From contig OU744453.1 in assembly GCA_916610825.1 (NCBI GenBank), positions 12,419,826 to 12,483,825 of the forward strand: DNA of 64,000 nt, in the 5' to 3' direction. The stretch is from Haliclystus octoradiatus. Lineage: Eukaryota; Cnidaria; Staurozoa; Stauromedusae; Haliclystidae. Within the stretch, counting starts at the first letter, position 1. Each line of letters opens with the position of its first letter. Both the position numbers and the translations under genes were made by a program. The notes beneath the pieces are model-generated. The model saw nothing but the letters and a program-made list of their open reading frames with translations, was not told where the DNA came from and ran no database searches. Positions 35,632 through 49,128 of the stretch are shown here, in pieces.

Positions 35632-37755
35632 CATTACTGCACCTTTTTAGTTTTTAGATAGTAGTAGTGCCAATGCAGACCATATAGCCCATTTTGTTAT
35701 ATAATGGGCTAGACTGAAGGGGTTACATGCCAGATTGACAAGGAATGATTGACCACCAATCCGTGAATTTGATAAATACTGCTCAGAATGGTGCAAATTT
35801 CATGACCCATTATCCTCCTACCATATGAAAGCTAATGCAGTAAATATTATGAAAGCTTTCATGATAAAGGTCAGCCCACGTGGCTCTCTCGACACACCAG
35901 CACTCGCTGAGGTTCTCATTGATGTGCAAAGTACAGCTGCTGCGGTCATTCGAACCACAGTCGATCAGATATGATCCGATCTGAAGTTTGGTTGCTCTGC
36001 CATCTGAGCTATTCCGCCTTAAGCTAAAAAATAGCTAGGAGATTACCAGCATAGCTAGAAAATAGTGTACCAAATGCAAAGGAAATTCACCTTCGTTATG
36101 TGACTTTCCATAAAATATGCGTTTAGAGTAGATCGCTTTCTGTAGTTATTGATGCTTGAGAGAATTTCTTATTGCGATACGCCTGTTGAGATTGTTTTAT
36201 TCCGGTAAAATTGGATTGTGCCTCTTGGCTTGTGCATATGTCTTGCATGGAGAAGGTTTTTCAAGTGCTTCGCATGGCAAAAGGGATTTTCTTTTACTGC
36301 TCTTGTGAATCCGGGTATTGTCTGTGATTAATGTTCTCCTCTGGTCCTATGATTGATAACAATGTAGCAGCAACTAACCTTTTACCAGCATGATTTGGTT
36401 TACCATTTTTTTCTGTTTAGTTAAGGGAGTAGCAAGCATCAAATTATTTCATCGAGAATTGAAAGCTTTCACGGTTTTGTTAGTTGAAAGGTATTGCCTT
36501 TACTTCAATATAGGTATAAATAGGCAATATAGGTACTACCACATCTTGATATAAAATAGTAGCTTTGTTCTGTTATAAAGGTAGATCGATCAAGCACACT
36601 TACAAGTCAAGACTGAAAACTTGAATACTTTGATATCACAAAAGAATGTTCTATATCCAATGCGTATGATTTCAGCATTACAGGTCTTGTCTCACTTTTT
36701 TACAAGAGGGAAAGGAAATATAATTTGCATCAAGAATCTTGATAATTAACTAAATATTTGTTATCTGTTTCGATCTGGATATCTAATTTCCACTCTAATT
36801 CAGAGAGTAGCGTATCTTGTATCAGCTGGAATGAGAACTATATTTGCTGACAGCAATGATACTGGTCTTCCATGTCACCGTAATAAATTTGTGTGAACAA
36901 TCTATATGTAATGAAATTACAGGGGAAATAATCCAATTAAAGTAATAGAAATTATTCAATTACCTTGTGTGATTACGTCAGACCTTCAGCAAACGTCGAC
37001 TCTCACTTTCGTGGAGCAAAACATGGCGTAGAGACTCTCCCTATATATATATATACATATATATAGATTGGTCTTGAATCCTGTCTATATTAATATTCCG
37101 ATGGTTATTTGGTTTAGTACCTATTGCCATGTAAATGTTACAATAGTGGAGACATTTCCAGTGAATGATACGTTTTGGCGTTTTTAGTGGACACACTATT
37201 CTACTTAATTATTTACCTACTTTATTTACTATTCTACAATCCATGTTCAATGTGTGTTTAAAGGCTATAGCAAAGACTGCATCGTTCGATAAATTCAAAA
37301 GTCGTTTGAAAATTTGGAAATGCATATCAATTGATCTGCTACATTAGGAGTATGAAAGGGCTATGTGATTTAATTACTTATACAGAATTGAAAGGAGCGA
37401 ATGCTCATACCTTCAGTTGTAGCAGCTTCATTTTCTTACGCCAAGGAGCTATATTTCTGATTGGATTTCCAACTCTGACGCAAAACAGATACGTTCAACT
37501 TTAAACCACGGGCAACGTGAGATGGCTTAATTACACAGGTGTGCTGGTCATATGGCAGTAGAAATATAAATAACCCTTTAAAACTCGTCACCTGACGACT
37601 TTAATAGTGACTTATTTTTATGATCAATTCCAATATCTGGGATTACTTGGAATTATCTAAGCATAGTAGCCATGAAGTACCTATATAGACAAATCGAAAA
37701 GATCAAAGATGGATAATCACAGTACTTTGGCAAAGTCTATATGACAATCTGAATT
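35632..37755. other. intergenic stretch, nothing recognised
   Basis: AT-rich DNA with short TA tracts near 37040. A short readable stretch near 35870-35970 could be transposon debris but lacks a diagnostic motif. Confidence 0.4.
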
Positions 37756-37958
37756 ACATAGCCAATCCAACCTCTATGTAGAAATATCCAGACAATTTTC
37801 AACTTTGCGGTGCTTATTTTGTAATTACCAGGACTGCATTCTAGACTCTGGCTCTGACTCCTGCTCCTGACTGACAAACATTCACTCCAGTCCGGCTCCT
37901 GTTGAAATGTGGATACTCAAGCCGGAGTCGGAATTTGACCTGGCTCCTTTACACCTCG
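37756..37958. mobile_element. hAT-like MITE (GGAGTC-rich family), right-half copy
   Basis: It matches the right half of 19239-19610 ('TAGCCAATCCAACCTCTATGT', 'GACAATTTTCAACTTTGC', 'CTGCTCCTGACTG') and ends 'CTCCTTTACACCTC'. The left half is missing. Confidence 0.55.
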
Positions 37959-38189
37959 TGTTGGTGTTATTCTTTGAAAATCAGAAAAACGATTCGTTAA
38001 TTAGTAATTGTAAAGGACCACCTGCTTGATATCATTTACATTTGACGTAGAAAGTCTATAAAAGACGAACAGAAGTATATTGAATAACCCCATGTGGGAG
38101 CAATAAATGATTTGTTTATTTCTGCATAACAGCATAAAAATGTGAATTACATAAAGAATAACTTAACAAAAATTAATAAGTAATTAAAT

Positions 38190-38500
38190 AGTTTTACACA
38201 ATTAAGAATTTAGATAGATTTTCATTGGAGAGGTATAATTTAAATTTATAAACATTGGGTGTCTGACGTGTTTCCAGGCTTAACGAGTTATAAACAGTTA
38301 TACATCTTATAAAAAAGGTTTGACGATGGCGATTTGAATGCGCCATTGGCACAACAAGTCGACCATGTGGTGTGACACTGCAGAAGGCTATGAGGGTCAA
38401 TATCTACAAAACTACTAATAACTTTATAACAAAATATTTTGTCAACAATCAATCTTCTACTTTCAAGTGTTTCGATATTCAAATTAATAATTCGTTCTAT
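38190..38500 (-). pseudogene. LINE reverse transcriptase C-terminal relic
   Basis: The minus-strand frames give 'LESRRLIVDKIFCYKVI..FVDIDP', then after a shift 'LSLETRQTPNVYKFKLYLS'. These are the last conserved blocks of CR1/L2-like reverse transcriptases. At least one frameshift separates them. Confidence 0.6.
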
Positions 38501-38984
38501 ATAAATTAATTTGCATCGATACAGCAGTGTTTTCGAAAATCATCGTTGCACAGATTCTAGTAATTTGATATACTTTTTCAAAATTGGTGACCAAACCTCA
38601 TGAGCCTCAAAGGCGAACACTTGTCAAATAGTAGTAGTTCCCTGACAAACTTAGCTAATTTCAATTCCTACAAGCAGGCTTAGAAGATGCACATTAAAAC
38701 TGGAAGTTGTTGACGTTTAGGACTCAAAACGAACTATTTTCGATTTTCAGGGTCGAATGTAGTTGCAAAACTGCTGCAAATACAAGAAAAGCGTTATTTT
38801 TATCGACATGGCCGGACTAATAAAATTTAAGCATGATTAACACCCTGGATTGGTGCACAACGGTATTATTGTGTTGATAAAATATGCAATACTGTTTTTG
38901 AGAAACCTCGGAATCACTTCTGACGTTCCAAAAATACTCTGAGTATGTAATAAAGTTGGGGCTTGCTTGATAAACTCATCATAG

Positions 38985-39055
38985 TTGGTGTTGACTACAA
39001 ATTACCCTTGAATATTAATGTATATTTGGAAATTAAGGTGAGTATTCTATTGTTT
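38985..39055 (+). repeat. diverged duplicated segment carrying a donor-like AAG|GTGAGTATT, copy 1
   Basis: Around 38990-39055 the sequence 'GACTACAAATTACCCTTG...TATTTGGAAATTAAGGTGAGTATT' matches 41354-41420 with about 80% identity. Both carry a strong splice-donor consensus at the same place. No coding frame is visible. It could be a duplicated non-coding first exon or an unrecognised repeat. Confidence 0.4.
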
Positions 39056-39339
39056 GGAAAATATACATATATTCCAAAGACTGAATAATCTATCATTTAC
39101 ATTTATGTAATAAAGAAATTGATTCCATCGATCTGATTGGTTTGTTGGTTTGGAGCTAAAGCCGTCGGCAAATCACCATATCAACGCAACTAAAAAACAT
39201 GTTCGAAAATGCAATCGATCTTTCAGCTCGAACATGACGTCGTGAATGAGAATTTCAGATTTGATCAGAAATTAATAAAATCTTAAAGGATGCCTTGAAA
39301 TTGCATTGCGTATAACGTGCGCAATAATTTAAACAAAAT

Positions 39340-39842
39340 CAATTTAAATGAAATCCAAACTATCTGCTAGATTAAACACCAAGAGATATCAATTCATAAA
39401 TCGCCTCATCCCCTGGTGGAACAGTCTTCCAGAATCCATCGTCACATCAAAACCTATACCAACATCTCAGAAATAAACCATGACTGAAAAATGTAAATCG
39501 AGAAATGATACCTTATACTTGTGACATCTACAGTCAATCTAAAAGCATACCATAGTTTTGATATCTTAATGAACACGATTTAACCAATGCATTGTGCACA
39601 GTGCCTAATACATTAAACGGATACAAGAAACATAAAATAATGTAAATTCGTATCATTACTGAATTTTATTCACACCGTTATATTATAGATTATTAGCATA
39701 GCTATCTTATATATTGCTTATCTTTAATAGTTATATCGCCATTGTAAAGTGTGTAATTGCGGCCATATAAAAATGGAAGTTTACTTGCCTTTATATGACA
39801 GTCAAAATGATGACGAATAAATCAACAACAACAACAACAACA
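39340..39842 (+). mobile_element. 3' end of a LINE with (CAA)n tail
   Basis: Near 39370-39470 a frame reads 'LNTKRYQFINRLIPWWNSLPESIV', a typical C-terminal block of a LINE reverse transcriptase. The sequence then runs through a non-coding tail to a (CAA)n microsatellite at about 39824-39842, as expected for a LINE 3' end. Confidence 0.5.
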
Positions 39843-42800
39843 TGTAAAAGTTTATAATAAAAGTGTTCTCGTCATCATACAAAGCAATTGGGGCATAGTG
39901 TGATAAGTCATATATAGGCTCTATATAGGAAAGTGTGCGCCTATATAGGTTAATGTCAGCGCAATGATGTAACTGCTTTCTTAATCAGGTTTTATTTATA
40001 GGCCTATCGATAATCAAATGTAGGAATGTGGACTATATAGATAGCCAATAAAATGCCATTTAGTATTATCAAAGCTATTCTAATGGAATCACATGATGAC
40101 GTTGATACTGTAAAGTATACGAACATTCAGATGGGCGATATTGAGTGATTATACAACAACGCAATTGTAAATATATTTCTAATCATAGTAGTTGAAAGCT
40201 GGTGTAGAAGACGATATGCACAAACATAAACTCAAATTGTACGGAAAATTTCATTTTCATTAAATATTTATTGATAAATATTTGAAAAATCCAAGTAACA
40301 AAATGAGTATACTACTAGAACATTGTCATAAAAAATATGTCTTATTTTATTTTTATATAGGCAAAATATCGAATGAGCAGTGAATAGAGGAGGTGATATG
40401 ATAATACAATGCACAGCATAAGTTGGCTGACGGCCAGAGTGCTATAGAACGCATTATAAATACCAGGCTAAATACGTAAAACCCTTCCCCATAGTCTATA
40501 TATGAAATATGTATATAAATTTCCACGTGATCATGTAATAGCAGGGTGTTACTCTATTGTATAGTAAGGAAGTGATTCTTATACTACATAGCTAGTAGCG
40601 TTTTAATATATTGGGTCGTGTGAACACCTCCATGTGATAATATAATATATCATACACAAAGAAGAACGTGTTCCAATAAGAACACTATCACAATTCCTCT
40701 ATTATATAACTCTTAATAAATCCAATTAATATAGATTCTATTTGGGTTATCTCAAATGATATTTAATAGATATGATAATAGTAATATAGGAGTACCATCA
40801 TTATTCTCTTTCTATTACTAATCATTACACACATATATAATATAAACATAGGTGGTTTCATATTAAAATAGAGACAAATTTACATTATTCATGTTTTTAC
40901 GCTGTTATTTTTGTTCAAGTTAGTAACATATTTAAATAATAGTTCAAATGCCTTTAGTAAATTTTATTAAACAAAGCTGTTGTTCTGTTGTCGCCATCAA
41001 ACAGCACCGACTATTTTTCCATCTGTTCGTATGTCTTTAGGTTTATATGCTAAAATAAACTTAGATCAAACCTTAGCAGGAGGCAAGACATGATATCTTA
41101 TTGTCTGGGTCAGTATTGTTTACCACGTGGTTAGCTTATTAATCCATGCTAAAAAGGTAGGGCTGGAAGACTTAAATACTATACGCTTATAAAAACTGAT
41201 CTACTCTAATCAAAATTCACATAACACAGCACAACGCTCTTACAATAAGTAAGACTGCGGAACGGTAGATTTAAGATCATTAAGTATCCTGTCATATAAA
41301 ATGACTTCTAGGACATTTGAACAGGTTTAATAGATACAAATTGTCATTATAATTGGTACTAGACTACATATTACACTTGGATATTAATATCTATTTGGAA
41401 ATTTAAGGTGAGTATTATGCAATAAACTATACTAATATTGACTTTGATTCGTTTTCATTGGCGGTGTGTTTGTACTCTGTACTTCATTATAGAGGTTTTC
41501 AAAACACGGGAGTACAGGAATCCACTATTTCGATATCGGAAAAGCAAAATCTTCTGAATGTTTTTTGAGTAATGGTCAACTGGATTTCAAAATCAACCAA
41601 ACTCATCTGTTTCATAATTTTTGTGTTGAATGCAAAGATATATAAATGGGTACATTGAACAATATTTAATAGGAATTATTATTTGACAGTATATATAACA
41701 AAAAGTACTGATTATCAGTGACTTTGGAGAGGTGATTTTAACCTTAAAAATGAGAACTCGGGAAAAATGTTTGTTTTAGATGACGATGATAAATGTATAT
41801 ATACCAGGTGTTAAATGTTGTAAATAATTGCTGCACACATATTAACAAGATGCGAAATTTAATAAACAATGTATCGAAATACGGCAGTGCGTGCATAGAA
41901 GATACAGAGCATCATCGCTCAAATGGCTAGATTTAATTCCACAAGATAAAATCTCGATGTGACTTAGAATAGGAAGCTTCCAAGCCACCATACCACCAAC
42001 TGTTCATTACAGTGGGAGTTTTAGCTCAGAAACAATATTTCACATGTGAGGTCATATAATCAATGAACTTCCCATATGAAAAGATCCACAGATAATCCAT
42101 TAAGCCCCACAAGGATATCTCTACGGGAGTTTATAGTCACACAGGATTATTGCCGTTTGAAAACGAGACAGTAGAAAATAGATGTTGTGGGCTCAATCTT
42201 GATATGCATTGGGTAATGCACTTCGCATAATCTATTGTCGAGAGTGAGTTTGTCATAGGCATGTATCAATTCACATACTGCATCTGATTCATACGTATAG
42301 TTCTTCTATATTCAACTAAAGTTGTACCGTTGTAAAGGGTTTGATTCACAGATAATCAAAGTATAGGGACGGAGCGGGAGAAGTGGAGAAAGCTATTTGC
42401 AAATGGTTAAAAGCTTCGTATTTATCTTCAGTGAAAACCTTTAATGTTTGTATAGGGGTAATCATGAAAGGCTCAAGGTCTATACATAGGCTATATGTCA
42501 CAGACAGCAGCGTTTGCTTATATTTGAAATAAAATCTCATTTTCATGATATTCCATTATTCGCGAATGGTTCAAAGGCATAAAAGTGACCGATGGCTTTT
42601 GCGCTCGGTCTTCGAATGTGCACCGATTCACCGCACTACTTGTAATTTGAAAAATGAAATTCACTTTTCAATTCAGAGCACGCAAGGTGCGATGGGCAAT
42701 TTCATGCCTCTAATAATTATCCGAGTGCTAAAAATTATGATTTTTAAGGCATGCAATTGGCCTTCCTGCTGATTCTTGTTCACCTCCTTCAATTTTATTG

Positions 42801-43699
42801 GAGACTGATGTCACTAAACCAAACAAATAACAAAATAATGCACCGATTATACTCCAACTTGGGTTCATCGTTTATTATGCCGCCAATGCTTATCGTGGGA
42901 TGTTCTAGGAAATGTCACAAAATAAAAATCATGCTGGTTATAAGAATGGTATTTCAATGCAAAGCCAAGAAAGAATATCGCACCCTACTCTAATCGTAAG
43001 TGTTGCTGGATTTGATACCATCAAGCAAAGTCAAATCAAACGTGCCATTAGGCTATAAAGTGGGACAAAAAAATTAGAACAAAAATCGCAAAGCTGGATT
43101 TTCAAACAAGTTCTCACATACAAGTCGATTCCATGCGACTTTAGATAAGACCAGTACCATAGATCTCATCGAACTTTTCTAATAGGATAATAAAGTCTTT
43201 CTTTGAATCTATCTTTTTATTGATAGGTTATTGTACACAGTGTATACCATAGTTGTTTTTATATCTATATTGCATACTACTGAAACGCTTTTGCCAACCA
43301 TTCACTTTCATACGGTTATTAAATCTAGTCATGTCCAGGGGGCACGCTACTTCAAGTCCAGAAATATTTGACTTAGGTGTTAACTAAGAAGCACATACCA
43401 AGCTGGCATTTGATTGGTCTTTCATATGAATAAATGATGATGATCTGTCTATGGTATGCCTTTAGATTGACTATAGGTGTCACAAGTATAAGGTATCATT
43501 TCTCGATTTACATTTTTCAGTCATGGTTTATTTCGATGATATTTTTATTAAATTCAGATATCAACGAGATGATTTAATAACACAACTGTATGTATATAAT
43601 ATATGTATGTAATTGTATATAAATGTATATTGTACAACATATGTATATTGGAAATAGATTATACCAATATACAGTATCTCAAATTTTGCACTCCAAAAT
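39843..43699. other. intergenic stretch, one weak secreted-like frame
   Basis: Apart from the duplicated segment at 41354, little is visible. An 80-codon frame at 42751-42993 starts with a real ATG and a hydrophobic N-terminus ('MQLAFLLILVHLLQF') and ends in a lysine-rich part with three Cys ('GCSRKCHKIK'). It has no promoter, splice or polyadenylation support, so I do not call it a gene. Confidence 0.3.
41354..41420 (+). repeat. diverged duplicated segment carrying a donor-like AAG|GTGAGTATT, copy 2
   Basis: This is the second copy of the segment at 38985-39055, with the donor-like AAGGTGAGTATT conserved. Confidence 0.4.
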
Positions 43700-43960
43700 T
43701 TTGTTTTTCCGAAATTGATATCTCAAATATTTTATTCAGTCCAAAATGTATACTCCAAATAATTTTTTATCAAAGGATATTTGAAAATTGATTTTGATTT
43801 CGTGGGTTTAGATAAAAATTGTTTGCTCATTGCAAAACAAGAATTAGTATATTTTGAAATTCTGAAAAAGATACCAAAGAAATTTCCAAAACGATGAAAA
43901 GGTACCCTCGATAAATCGCACATCCCCGTATACCTACCCTTTGAAGTTACTCCATGGTCT
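43700..43960. mobile_element. MITE of the 'GGGGTAACTTCCAT' family, decayed copy
   Basis: It shares 'CAAATATTTTATTCAG.CCAAAATGTATAC.CCAAAT', 'AAAGGTACCCTCGATAAAT' and 'CATCCCCGTATAC' with the copies at 22325-22592 and 46349-46674. The termini have eroded. Confidence 0.5.
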
Positions 43961-46340
43961 TTACATTATAGCTGTACTGCTTGTAGCTATATATAGGTGC
44001 GATCATGCTTGTAATTCAGGGTACGTATAGCAATCTAATTACACTGAGTTCCATTTCCATGATGGCTATAACAATCAATACAAAGAGCGTCAGATCAGTA
44101 TTTTCTTGATAAATATAGTTAGCAGTATGTGTAAGAGAAAAGGAGAGATCGCTTTTCCCGTTATACGGTTTTCTTGCAGACATAATTATATTAACTTACC
44201 TTCTTGCCTGCATGGTCCATCCATAGTAGACTACATAGGCGCCAAACGTTTTTAGAATATCTTTAGTAGATGCCAATGATTGTCTTTCAAATGCCAATCA
44301 TAATTATGCTGATCGTTCTAAAATTGAAAGACATAATCATGCATAATGTGTCCATGACATCATTATTCAGTGTTCCAAGATGGTCATAAGTAAGTTTAAA
44401 ATACACTTATAAAAGACATCAAAGGAATGACGGTACATTATTAAAAAAGGAAACAGACAAACATGCTACGTACAGAACAAAATAACAGCTCACACGTACG
44501 AGGTTGTAATTAAATCGAGGCTCAGGCGATCACAGAAAGTAAAAATTGAAACCTATATGCGTGATTGATGATGTCATGTTCAAATTCATTTTGAAGAATG
44601 CCGCTCTGTCGTACTAATGTAAGTACAGTACTTGCACCTATTAGTGGATCTGTATCTAGTTCTAAGGCTTTTGAACTGTGCTTCGAATAGATGCCAGTTT
44701 TACTTCATGTTATATAAAACCTTACTAAAAGTTTTATGTAATTGTACACTGTAGACTCAGATTAAAAACTAAATTGTCACATATCATTAAGGCTATCAAT
44801 TAATTAAACAATATTAAGCAAGCAAAGGTTTGGGTCCTAGTGTTGTATGAATTCACTTTATCATCAAGTGAAGTACTTATAAAATGAACCAAAACGCTCG
44901 AAAGAAACCAATGTGCTCATATTATATTAAGGATGGGAAATTGAGAATGTGTACAATTTTGTACTAGGTATTCATAGAAAAACGCGACACACCTTCAAAA
45001 TTACGTAATAAGTGGGCGTTTTCTGTTTCTAAGATCTAATTTCTGCCGGAATTTCTGTCGTGTTGACTTTCAGACTGTGATAGAGAGGTGTGATTGAGCG
45101 CGTGTTTTTGAACATTGTATACCAAAAGTCTTCACTGAACGACGAACAGAGATTTACGATTGTTTGAGTTTAGGGATTGCATTGACGATTGCAAAGAGTA
45201 ACAAACAAACAAACAGCAAGTGGATTGTTTCCGTGTAATCAATCATAATCAAAGACTGACAATTGGCGATTGTTCCTCCTTCGATAAATGTAAGCAAGCG
45301 TGATAAAAGTTTCAGAATACAGAGTAATATATAAATGCATGTGTTGTTATAGACAAAGCTAGCTAGCGATTTGATTGATTAATATCACTGGTCACTGATA
45401 TCATATAGGCATATATTACCAACCAATCACTGTGTATCTATTTGCAATAAAATAATATACAAAGATAATTATTGGCTTCTTCCTGTAACATCAAACTCTG
45501 CTGCCATAATCTGGTATAAATAACTGGTAAGAACTTACTTTTGTTTATCTATGCTCTTCTCGCTTGATGTCGAACACTTGAAAAGCTTATATAATTCAAA
45601 ATCCGAATATAATATCCTTTTTGGTTTTCCCTGTTCGGTTTTCTATTCTTATTTCCAACTTTATGCGAGCAAGTATTTTCAAAATGTTATTTAAATTTGA
45701 TTGTATTACAACTACATGCTAATTAAGTCATTGCGTGATCATTTTTGGCGCGACCGAGAAAATGTTATCGTCATCTTTTATACCTCTCAAGGATGGGATA
45801 TGTTCTCATCTCAAAAACTAAATTTGGAATAATGTCTCATTAATGTCATGAATTGTATTAAATAGCTCTAATCAGAAACCTACTTTAATGACGTCGAATT
45901 CTATTACTGTATAGTACGAATCTGATCAGTGACCTTTGATCAATAATGAAATAGATTTACAGGGGTAAGGAGGATTCTCGGGTGTCAGCATTGCAGTTGC
46001 GAAACAAGCTATTTGTAAATTTATAGGCTAATCGCAAGACAATGTACTACAAGAAGTGAGCTTTGATGGCACTTGGTTTAATCTCGGGTTGTTAATGATG
46101 ATCATATTTTAACTTTCTTTAATCATGACCTGAATATATTGATAATGATAATTATAACTGTTTTTAGTGAGTTTTGAAGTGAGTTTACTGTCTAAAGTAA
46201 GTTTTGAAATTAAAAGGTTGGATTATAAATTTATTTTTTGAAAGGTATGCATATGTTAATTTATGTGTAGCGTACGTCATTATCTATTGTAATTGTAATA
46301 TTGTAAACTTCCTGTAAACCTATTGTAAACCTCCTATTGT
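43961..46340. other. intergenic stretch, nothing recognised
   Basis: A strong minus-strand donor (GAAG|GTAAGT near 44204) stands without a credible exon around it. No gene or element is supportable. Confidence 0.4.
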
Positions 46341-46348
46341 ATAAATCT

Positions 46349-46674
46349 CCCGGGGGGTAACTTCCATTGCGCTTCGACGGGGTCGTTCAAATGGAACTTT
46401 GGCAGTATGACCATTAAAAAATTTCACATGATGAAAAAGATACCCCAAATATAGTTTTATGAATGGCAAATTCAACCAAAAAAGATTAAAGAAAAAAATT
46501 TCATATGCAAAATTTCTTTTGCACCATGAAAAACTTGCAAAGGCGTCAAAAGGATACCTCAAAAAAAATTCTGACTAAGCATACACCAAAACATTTTTTA
46601 TGGATGTTGAAAAAGGTACCCTTTAATATTTGAACGTCCCCGTGCACCCAAAGTATGGAAGTTACCCCCCCGGG
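46349..46674. mobile_element. MITE with long TIRs and 8-bp target duplication (family type copy)
   Basis: The left end is CCCGGGGGGTAACTTCCAT and the right end on the opposite strand is CCCGGGGGGGTAACTTCCAT. The similarity continues for about 45 bases, including GGACGTTCAAAT/GGTCGTTCAAAT. ATAAATCT flanks both sides (46341-46348, 46675-46682). 326 bp, no coding. The 8-bp duplication suggests hAT-like mobilisation, although the ends do not start with CA. Confidence 0.8.
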
Positions 46675-46907
46675 ATAAATCTTCTGCTTGTTTGTAAATT
46701 AACTCTCTTCAGCTATCGACAATCAACAAGTGAGGTTGGTCCTGTCATAGAGGCTCTGCAACCAAATGTTATCTACATAATCATTATATGTGCTTTATTG
46801 TGGCATATCTAAGCGTCTAATTAAAAAGAATTGATCAAACATTTTGTAGATCAATTAGATCTATAACAAGAAGTGACTGGAGGTGCCCATCTGAAGATTG
46901 TTTCGAC

Positions 46908-47216
46908 ATGATGCAAATGAAGCCTTCCCTACATCATCGTTTGGAAACATCTGCTGCACTGTTAGCATGGGATGTTAGAAACAAAACATGTCCTTCTTAT
47001 GTATACGATCTTTTTATCACACGAAAAGGAAGAACACGAGCCTGCACAAGACAGGAATTTATTATTCCTCGAATTAATACCGTATGCGGGAAGCTATTAC
47101 CATCATATCAATGTGGAACACTTTTCAATAGGCTTAATAAAAACAATAGCAACATTACATCTATGAGCAGAGATGCTTTTAAACGTGAAATGAAAGACAA
47201 CTTTGTACATTTTTAA
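46908..47216 (+). pseudogene. LINE reverse transcriptase C-terminal relic
   Basis: 102 codons open to a stop at 47216, with 'CPSYVYDLF', 'RTRACTRQEFIIPRINTVCGK' and 'YQCGTLFNRL', matching the final block of CR1/jockey-like reverse transcriptases ('LPxYLxDLF ... VPRxNTxxGKxS'). Nothing of the upstream protein is readable, so this is a 5'-truncated copy. Confidence 0.6.
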
Positions 47217-47762
47217 TTTTTAGATAATTATATCTTTTTAATGTAAATAGAAATACTTCGACTTTTAAATTCTAATAAACCCATATGATTATCATTTTTT
47301 TACTATTATATATTTTTTTATTTATTTATTTATTTCTTTTCTCTTCTTACATCGTAGATATCAAAGTCGAAACAATTCCTTAAATTAACTGTCTCATAAT
47401 AATTATTTTTTTAGCTTAGCGATATCTCGCCATTTTATAAAACATGCCAATTCTGGCAACTACTATATTTTACGTACTATGTAGTAGAATGCAAGTTTTA
47501 AATAAATTAAAATTAAATTAAATTATACAGTCATCCTCTCCCTGACAGCAGCCAACCTCAAACGTTTTAACATTAAATTAAAGAATGATTCAACAACCAA
47601 GTATTAATTATTATCGTGCGTTACATATGTGGTGCAATTACTGCTTTGGAATAATGTTTTATGTAAACTGAAAGATTGTTGAATAAATGGTGATTATGAT
47701 GCCATGCTATTGCAGTTAAATGTATGATCCCAAATCTGATTACAATTTCGGACCCAATAGAT
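47217..47762. other. AT-rich LINE tail and intergenic DNA
   Basis: Probably the 3' non-coding tail of the truncated LINE, then unremarkable AT-rich sequence with a TTTA-rich tract near 47310. Confidence 0.4.
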
Positions 47763-48050
47763 CAGAGATGTATGGAGTCGAAATTTTCAAACTCCGAATC
47801 CGAAAAAGTCCTAATATAAGCCCTTTGACTCCAACTCCGGCTCCAAAGTATGTCAGACAAACTCCTGTAAAAAGTCCAAAATGGATTAACTTATGATTAA
47901 GATAATCTTGAATAAGTAGCCAATCCAGCTTCTATGTAGAAGATATCTAGACAATTTTCAACTTTGAAATGCTTTAAGAAATGACCAGGACTATTCTAAA
48001 CTCCGTGTGGATACTCTTGCCGGAGCCGGATTTTGAATCCTGCTTCTCTG
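47763..48050. mobile_element. hAT-like MITE (GGAGTC-rich family), copy 3
   Basis: It starts CAGAGATGTATGGAGTC and contains 'AAACTCCGAATCCGAAAAAGTC' type blocks, 'CTATGTAGAAGATATCTAGACAATTTTCAACTTTG' and the right block 'CCGGAGCCGGATTTTGAATCC'. The outermost right bases are lost. Confidence 0.6.
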
Positions 48051-48801
48051 AAATAGATGCATTCGCTTTATAGCACATTGTAGAGGGCTTCGAACATAGT
48101 GTGTAAGACGATAACCTACGACAGAGCAGGCAATGATTGATTGGCTCAGTTATAGACTACAATAAATATGATACTGATGTCATTGAACATTTTTAATGAC
48201 ATAGGCTCAGATATATCATTGCTCTACTGCCTGGTGTTGAAATGTTCGCTGTTGTAATCACGTTTTTACCCGGGCGTTTTTAGATGCATTGTTTGCTTCC
48301 ATAGCCTCCCGTCTTGATTTATCTTTATTATTTTCTTGTTATTCAAACTTTTTTGTGGTATAAAATAACAATGTTCAAGTAATCAAAATAGTTTGGTTTA
48401 TAATTTACGGGATAATTTTAAAGTAGATTATAATTGCATGGGATATGATGTATAGTAGAAAACAAATATATAACGATTTGTTTCTGTCTATTTATAATTA
48501 TGGCACACGAAAAAAATTCTCAGCAGATGTGATACAAAGTCAAGATTGGACAATTTTAAATATCTAAACGATTGACACTCATGGCCAAAATGTTTTAATT
48601 TATACCCTGATATAAAGGCCACTCATATTACTCGGGTTCACATTGAATACGTGAAAATTATGTTTGACGTCGTGTGCCTAAAATTGGAGTAGAATATTGC
48701 TCATGAATCGAACACGAGTCAACAGAATCGAGTAGAGAAATGAGGAAATAATCTACCAAAAATTTTCCTAACCTGCAATTCTACTTCATTCTGGCATATA
48801 C

Positions 48802-49128
48802 CACAGGTGTACAGGGTCCGAATTTTTTGAATCTGAAAAAAGTCCCTATGGAAGCCTTTGACTCCGAGTCCGGCTCTAAGGATGAAGAAAAATAGACTCC
48901 GGCTTCGGCTCAAAAATACTTCAAATAAGCTCACTGCACAAAGACCGAAACGAATTGTTTTCGAACGAAACATTTATCAACCCAAAATTAAGCAAACATA
49001 GGAATTAGGTACAAAATAAGCTAACATAATTTGAAATACGTAGCCAATCTTTGAGTTCAACCTCTATTTAGAAATATGCAGACCATCTTCAACTTTGCAA
49101 TGATTATTAAGAAATTATCAGAATTGCA
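48802..49128. mobile_element. hAT-like MITE (GGAGTC-rich family), copy 4, truncated next to gene A
   Basis: It starts CACAGGTGTACAGGGTCCG and follows the family through 'GCAATGATTATTAAGAAATTATCAG', where copy 1 continues with its right terminus but this copy stops. It ends 230 bases before the start codon of the peptide gene at 49357, so it may supply part of that gene's upstream region. Confidence 0.6.

Noticed and set aside
42751..42993. 80-codon frame with hydrophobic start and three Cys
   Set aside because: A single unsupported frame with an odd number of Cys and no processing sites, TATA box or polyadenylation signal close by.
44200..44300. Strong minus-strand splice donor at 44204 after a short open stretch
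   Set aside because: No initiator with a signal peptide, no matching acceptor exon, and no similarity to genes A-C.
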